From Bacteroidota bacterium (GTDB lineage Bacteria; Bacteroidota; Ignavibacteria; Kryptoniales; JAKASW01): a stretch of 9,752 nucleotides of DNA. The notes beneath the pieces were generated by a model. It saw only the letters and a program-made list of their open reading frames with translations. It was not told the DNA's origin and made no database searches. A program made the position numbers and the translations under genes. Numbering within the stretch: the stretch's first letter is position 1; each line of letters starts with the position of its first letter. Below are positions 6,600-9,752 of this stretch, in pieces. The DNA is taken from the NCBI GenBank assembly GCA_021789755.1, contig JAJYJD010000031.1, positions 10,515-20,266 on the forward strand, read 5' to 3'.

Positions 6600-7382
6600 T
6601 CAGGCCCCTTTCCAGACCGGCTTGCGCTTTTCGAGGAACGCGGCGACACCTTCCTTCTGGTCTGCGGTTCCGCATGAAAGCGCAAAGAGTTGAGCCTCTA
6701 TTTTCATCCCTTCGTCCTGGGGAAGCTGGACAGACGCATCTATCGCCTGCAACGCAAGGCGGACGGCAATGGGACCCCTCTGGGCGATGGATTCTGCCAT
6801 TTTCTGAGCCGTGGGGATCAACTCCGCCTGCTCAACCACCCTGTTGACAAGGCCCAATTCGTAGGCCCTGGTCGCGTCGATCTGCTCACCGGTAATTATG
6901 AGTTCGGCGGCAATCCCACGTCCCGCGAGTCTCGCAAGTCTCTGAGTACCACCGTATCCAGGAATTATACCAAGGTTCACTTCCGGCTGGCCGAAAATTG
7001 CTCCCCTGGATGAAATTCGGATGTGGCATGCCCAGGCAAGCTCTGCTCCGCCTCCGAGTGCGTAACCGTTGACGGCGGCAATCACCGGCTTCTTAAACTT
7101 CTCTATCCTGTTGAAGAGCGCCTGTCCTCTCTCGGAGAAATCCTTGGCGGTAATTACCGTGAGATCCCTGATCCTGGCTATGTCGGCACCTGCAACGAAA
7201 GCCTTGTCGCCGGCGCCCGTGATTATGACCGCGGCAACGTCCTTATCGGGCTCTGCCAAATCGAGAGCGGAATCCAACTCCTGTATTACATCGGCGTCAA
7301 GCGCATTCAGCTTGTTCGGACGATTGACCGTTACAACTGCCGCATGGCCCGCCTTCTGGTAGATGATGGTCTTGAATTCCAT
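6600..7382 (-). CDS. Enoyl-CoA hydratase (crotonase family)
   Basis: The protein has 260 residues, the normal length of a bacterial crotonase, and would hydrate trans-2-enoyl-CoA thioesters in the cytoplasm during fatty acid or amino acid breakdown, or short-chain CoA metabolism. The oxyanion-hole segments AFVAGADI (61-68) and GYALGGGAELA (106-116) are present. Both catalytic glutamates of true hydratases are there: Glu114 in GGGAELAW and Glu134 in FGQPEVNLG, followed by GYGGTQRL (142-149). This argues for hydratase rather than isomerase or decarboxylase activity. The chain length of the substrate cannot be read. The ATG has a strong ribosome site (7392-7398), the best in the window, in an 18-nt gap after the nucleotidyltransferase gene, so the two are likely on one transcript. 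Neither thiolase nor acyl-CoA dehydrogenase genes are nearby. Confidence 0.95.
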   Translation of the reverse strand: MEFKTIIYQKAGHAAVVTVNRPNKLNALDADVIQELDSALDLAEPDKDVAAVIITGAGDKAFVAGADIARIRDLTVITAKDFSERGQALFNRIEKFKKPVIAAVNGYALGGGAELAWACHIRISSRGAIFGQPEVNLGIIPGYGGTQRLARLAGRGIAAELIITGEQIDATRAYELGLVNRVVEQAELIPTAQKMAESIAQRGPIAVRLALQAIDASVQLPQDEGMKIEAQLFALSCGTADQKEGVAAFLEKRKPVWKGA

Positions 7383-7391
7383 TGATGTTCT

Positions 7392-7398
7392 CTCCTTT
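7392..7398 (-). promoter_or_regulatory. Shine-Dalgarno site of the enoyl-CoA hydratase gene
   Basis: AAAGGAG on the minus strand ends 9 nt before the ATG at 7382 and fixes that start. It shows that this organism does use Shine-Dalgarno sites, unlike most Bacteroidia. Confidence 0.75.
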
Positions 7399-7400
7399 CC

Positions 7401-8477
7401 TTAAGCCACCTCGACGCGGCTCTGGTCACCGATTATGAAGCGCTGAACTCTCGGCTTACCGTCCGTACGGACGATCTCTACGTCATTGCCAAGAAGACTA
7501 CCTTCGATCCGGATGCCCGCATCCAAAATTTTGCACCCTTTCAGCACGATGCTGTATTCAACTTCACTGTTTACTATCTGCGTACCTGCGCCGACCGAGG
7601 TGAAAGGTCCGATGTAACTATTTTCTATTACCGCCCCTTCACCGACTATTACCGGCCCCCTGATCTTGCTGTTTACAATTCTGCAGCTTTTCTGCAAAAC
7701 AACTCTTCCTGCGACGTCGCTGCGGGGATCGACGTCGACTCCGTCTTCGACGTTGGGGTCCGCATTTTCAAGTATCAATCTGTTCGCTTCAAGGAGATCG
7801 AGCGGCTTCCCGGTGTCCTTCCACCAGCCGGTGATCTCCGAAAACCCGATCTTACGTCCATGATCGATAAGATATTGATGGGCATCGGAAATTTCGAACT
7901 CACCGCGTGCGCTGGGTCTGATCTTCTTCACGGCTTCGAAGATGGTGCTGTCGTAGATATAAATACCCGCGACCGCAAAATTGCTTTTTGGCTTTTTCGG
8001 TTTTTCCTCGACTTTGACGATCATCCCTTTCCTGATCTCCGGGACTCCGAATCGCTCAGGATCTTTCACCTTCGCGAGTGTCAGGTGGCAATTGGCTCCG
8101 CTCTTCTCAAATTCGTCCAGGTACCTCTTCACTCCTCCGACAACCATGTTGTCGCCGAGATAAAATATGAAGCTGTCCTTGCCGATGAACGGCTCAGCGA
8201 TCCTGACGACATGCGCCAGTCCTCTGGGAGCGTCCTGAGGAATATAGGTAATCCTCACTCCCCATCTGGAGCCATCGCCTATCGCTCTCTGGACCTCGTC
8301 GCTATCGGCGTTCGTGACGATGCCGATTTCCTTCACGCCGGCAGAGACCGCGGCTTCAATAGCGTAATGAAGTATGGGCTTGTTCGCAATAGGGATAAGG
8401 TGTTTGTTTTGAGTGTGGGTTATAGGTCTCAGGCGTGTGCCGCGTCCGCCACTGGCGATAAGCGCCTTAAATTTCAT
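7401..8477 (-). CDS. Sugar-1-phosphate nucleotidyltransferase, RmlA-long type with LbH tail
   Basis: The protein has 358 residues and likely joins a sugar 1-phosphate to an NTP, typically glucose 1-phosphate and dTTP, for cell-surface polysaccharide or antibiotic-type deoxysugar synthesis. The N-terminal GT-A-like domain shows GGRGTRLRPIT (10-20), NKHLIPIANKP (24-34), VGDGSRWG-like IGDGSRWG (66-73), LGDN (107-110) with the metal-binding Asp, EEKP (157-160), and GWWKDTGKPLDLLEAN (217-232). Residues about 250-350 form a left-handed beta-helix with repeats such as GRVVLQKSCRI, GPVIVGEGAVI and GPFTSVGAGT. This two-domain form matches the StrD/GraD-like RmlA-long group rather than short RmlA; a UTP- or GTP-using relative cannot be excluded. 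ATG 8477 has GGAGG 4 nt upstream; the TTG at 8480 is too close to that site. The start overlaps the DUF2520 stop by 1 nt (TGATG). No other sugar-nucleotide genes are in the window. Confidence 0.92.
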   Translation of the reverse strand: MKFKALIASGGRGTRLRPITHTQNKHLIPIANKPILHYAIEAAVSAGVKEIGIVTNADSDEVQRAIGDGSRWGVRITYIPQDAPRGLAHVVRIAEPFIGKDSFIFYLGDNMVVGGVKRYLDEFEKSGANCHLTLAKVKDPERFGVPEIRKGMIVKVEEKPKKPKSNFAVAGIYIYDSTIFEAVKKIRPSARGEFEISDAHQYLIDHGRKIGFSEITGWWKDTGKPLDLLEANRLILENADPNVEDGVDVDPRSDVAGRVVLQKSCRIVNSKIRGPVIVGEGAVIENSYIGPFTSVGAGTQIVNSEVEYSIVLKGCKILDAGIRIEGSLLGNDVEIVRTDGKPRVQRFIIGDQSRVEVA

Positions 8478-9367
8478 CAAGCCTCCAGCAGTTTTCTGAT
8501 TTCAAGGAGTTTCGATTTCCTCTCCGGGCTCTTTTCATCCTTCAACAGGGCTTCAATCCCGAGCAACGATGCAACCCTGTAAAACTGCAACAACAGGCCG
8601 TGATTTTCAAGCGACTCCAGATGTTTTTTGACGACAGCCAAATCTCCCCGCGCCAGAGGACCGGTCAGGGACCCGGAGGTTCCATCCGCCGACAAATTAT
8701 CAACCGTCGAAGCTAATAAACCGTGGAGCATCGGTTTGGCATCTTTCTTATCGACAAAACCCGAAACCAGCATGCCCGCAGCTATATTTCCGACAACTGT
8801 GAAATTAGAGACGATTACTCCGGCAACGTGAAGGAGTTCGCGTTCGCGCTCCGACCCCAGGACCAAGAGCTTCGATGATAGCGTCTTTGTAATCCTTCGT
8901 GCGACAATGAGAGCGGTGCGGTCACCGAAGAAATCATAGTAAATGCCCCGGCTTGAGTGGGGCTCGAATCGGCTTGAGAATGGCGCGAGTGGGTGCAAAG
9001 CCCCGATGCATGCTCCGGCATTTCTGAGTTTTGCAAGCTTATCAACTTCCACTATCCCGCTGGCATGGAACACAACTTTACCGGACCAGTTTATCCCGTC
9101 TGTGCCAGCCAACTCATCTGCTACCCTCTCTATTTGATCATCCGTCACAGATACGAAAATGATATTCGATTTGTCAAGGAGAGATGAAGGGGAGGTTAGG
9201 ACACGAGCGCCTGCGAGATGCCGTCTAATTTTCCGCAAACCAGAGGCATCGATCTTTTCTCCTACAACGAAGTCGCATCGCCACCCCGCGTCAACGAGTG
9301 CATTGCCCAGACTTGAGCCCACCCTTCCCGCCCCGACGATGGAGAAACTGGCTCCGCTTTTTGTCAC
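8477..9367 (-). CDS. Rossmann-fold and DUF2520 domain protein
   Basis: The protein has 296 residues with two parts. The N-terminal Rossmann domain (about 7-130) carries the dinucleotide-binding motif VGAGRVGSSLG (11-21) and resembles NADP-dependent F420-oxidoreductase and pyrroline-5-carboxylate reductase folds. The C-terminal helical DUF2520 domain (about 145-270) contains the LTGPLARGD motif (234-242), typical of the family, after the HPLAPF stretch (125-130) at the junction. The family is presumed to be oxidoreductases; no reaction is established that I know of. The GTG start at 9367 overlaps the stop of the AmrB gene by 4 nt (GTGA), and its own stop overlaps the nucleotidyltransferase start, so these three genes appear translationally coupled. 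There is no Shine-Dalgarno for the GTG, consistent with coupling. Confidence 0.9.
   Translation of the reverse strand: MTKSGASFSIVGAGRVGSSLGNALVDAGWRCDFVVGEKIDASGLRKIRRHLAGARVLTSPSSLLDKSNIIFVSVTDDQIERVADELAGTDGINWSGKVVFHASGIVEVDKLAKLRNAGACIGALHPLAPFSSRFEPHSSRGIYYDFFGDRTALIVARRITKTLSSKLLVLGSERERELLHVAGVIVSNFTVVGNIAAGMLVSGFVDKKDAKPMLHGLLASTVDNLSADGTSGSLTGPLARGDLAVVKKHLESLENHGLLLQFYRVASLLGIEALLKDEKSPERKSKLLEIRKLLEA
8482..8487 (-). promoter_or_regulatory. Shine-Dalgarno site of the sugar nucleotidyltransferase gene
   Basis: TGGAGG on the minus strand lies inside the end of the DUF2520 coding region, 4 nt before the ATG at 8477. It decides between that ATG and the in-frame TTG at 8480. Confidence 0.65.
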
Positions 9368-9752
9368 GAGATAATTGCCGATAAGTAACCTACAACGCCG
9401 GACTTATCCCCGGTGGTATCGCCGGAATTGCAGTGATAAAGCACGTCGGAATTGGCGACTCCGGACTTCCTGGCCGCATAAAGAAGAGACGCAATTGGAC
9501 CTCCACCGCATGCCTCGCACCGCCGGTTCTCAAGGTCGTCCATGAACCTGTCGGGATCGAGCCCCGATATGTCAGAGATACAAACGTTGTCGATTTTGTT
9601 GGCAGTATCGTAATCGTAGTAGTGCGAAAGATCCGAGCTTGCAACAATGAGTGTGCTCTTCCCCATTGTCACGTCCGCGATGACACTGCCCAACGTCCGA
9701 CAGTATCTCCGGTTTTGATCACCCATAACGATCGGCAGAAGCTTGAAACTGC
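9364..9752 (-). CDS. amrB: AmmeMemoRadiSam system protein B (Memo family), 5' end outside window
   Basis: The frame is open to the right edge, so only the C-terminal 128 residues are seen and the start is missing; the in-frame ATG at 9726 is internal. The visible part reads FKLLPIVMGDQ, then TLIVASSDLSHYYDY and CEACGGGPIASLLYAA, and ends NSGDTTGDKSGVVGYLSAIIS, all typical of Memo-family proteins. The His of DLSHY and the Cys of EACGGGPI correspond to two of the metal-site residues known from human MEMO1; the other His residues would lie upstream. In bacteria and archaea Memo proteins often occur with an AMMECR1-domain protein (A) and a radical SAM protein in the AmmeMemoRadiSam set, whose chemistry is not settled. 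Neither partner is in this window, and the 3' neighbour is a DUF2520 gene coupled by a GTGA overlap. Confidence 0.92.
   Translation of the reverse strand, partial: SFKLLPIVMGDQNRRYCRTLGSVIADVTMGKSTLIVASSDLSHYYDYDTANKIDNVCISDISGLDPDRFMDDLENRRCEACGGGPIASLLYAARKSGVANSDVLYHCNSGDTTGDKSGVVGYLSAIIS

Noticed and set aside
6586..6602. T-run after the enoyl-CoA hydratase stop as an intrinsic terminator
   Set aside because: The T-run directly follows the stop codon on the minus strand but is preceded by no convincing GC stem, so read-through into mnmA remains likely.
7860..8582. 240-residue plus-strand frame opposite the nucleotidyltransferase
   Set aside because: It is the antisense of a clearly conserved coding sequence and spans into the neighbouring gene; no domain is visible.

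Overview
The window looks like chromosome of a Gram-negative bacterium of the FCB group. Ignavibacteria/Chlorobi-like Bacteroidota is my best guess. The grounds are a long TPR lipoprotein with a lipobox, soluble multi-domain sensor kinases, an AmrB (Memo)–DUF2520 pairing, moderate base composition, and mixed start signals: some strong Shine-Dalgarno sites, several GTG starts with none. This is family-level pattern recognition, not a database match. The window is almost fully coding, with no tRNA, rRNA, CRISPR array, insertion sequence or phage gene visible.

Layout. (1) 1–1902, minus strand: the N-terminal 634 residues of a large TPR lipoprotein that runs off the left edge. (2) 1903–2062: a divergent intergenic region with a candidate minus-strand promoter and two small inverted repeats. 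(3) 2063–4912, plus strand: a tight three-gene operon of a soluble histidine kinase (cNMP-binding domain, GAF, HisKA, HATPase), an AF1521-like macro domain protein 1 nt downstream, and a class I SAM methyltransferase overlapping it by 4 nt. (4) 4913–5013: a short convergent gap with no convincing terminator. (5) 9752–5014, minus strand: a six-gene co-directional run, in transcription order AmrB/Memo (5' end outside the window), a Rossmann/DUF2520 protein, an RmlA-long-type sugar nucleotidyltransferase, a crotonase-family enoyl-CoA hydratase, MnmA (tRNA 2-thiouridylase), and a stand-alone receiver-domain protein.

How the genes may work together. The plus-strand operon joins a cytosolic sensor that may read cyclic or other nucleotides with an ADP-ribose-binding or -hydrolysing protein and a methyltransferase; the kinase has no response regulator beside it. 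About 1.3 kb past the end of that operon, on the other strand, sits an orphan receiver protein translationally coupled to mnmA. It is a possible but unproven partner. The minus-strand run is mostly housekeeping: its first three genes are coupled by a 4-nt and a 1-nt overlap, and the rest are separated by 18, 61 and 1 nt. I see no clear novel defence or mobile system. The most unusual item is the kinase–macro domain–methyltransferase operon.
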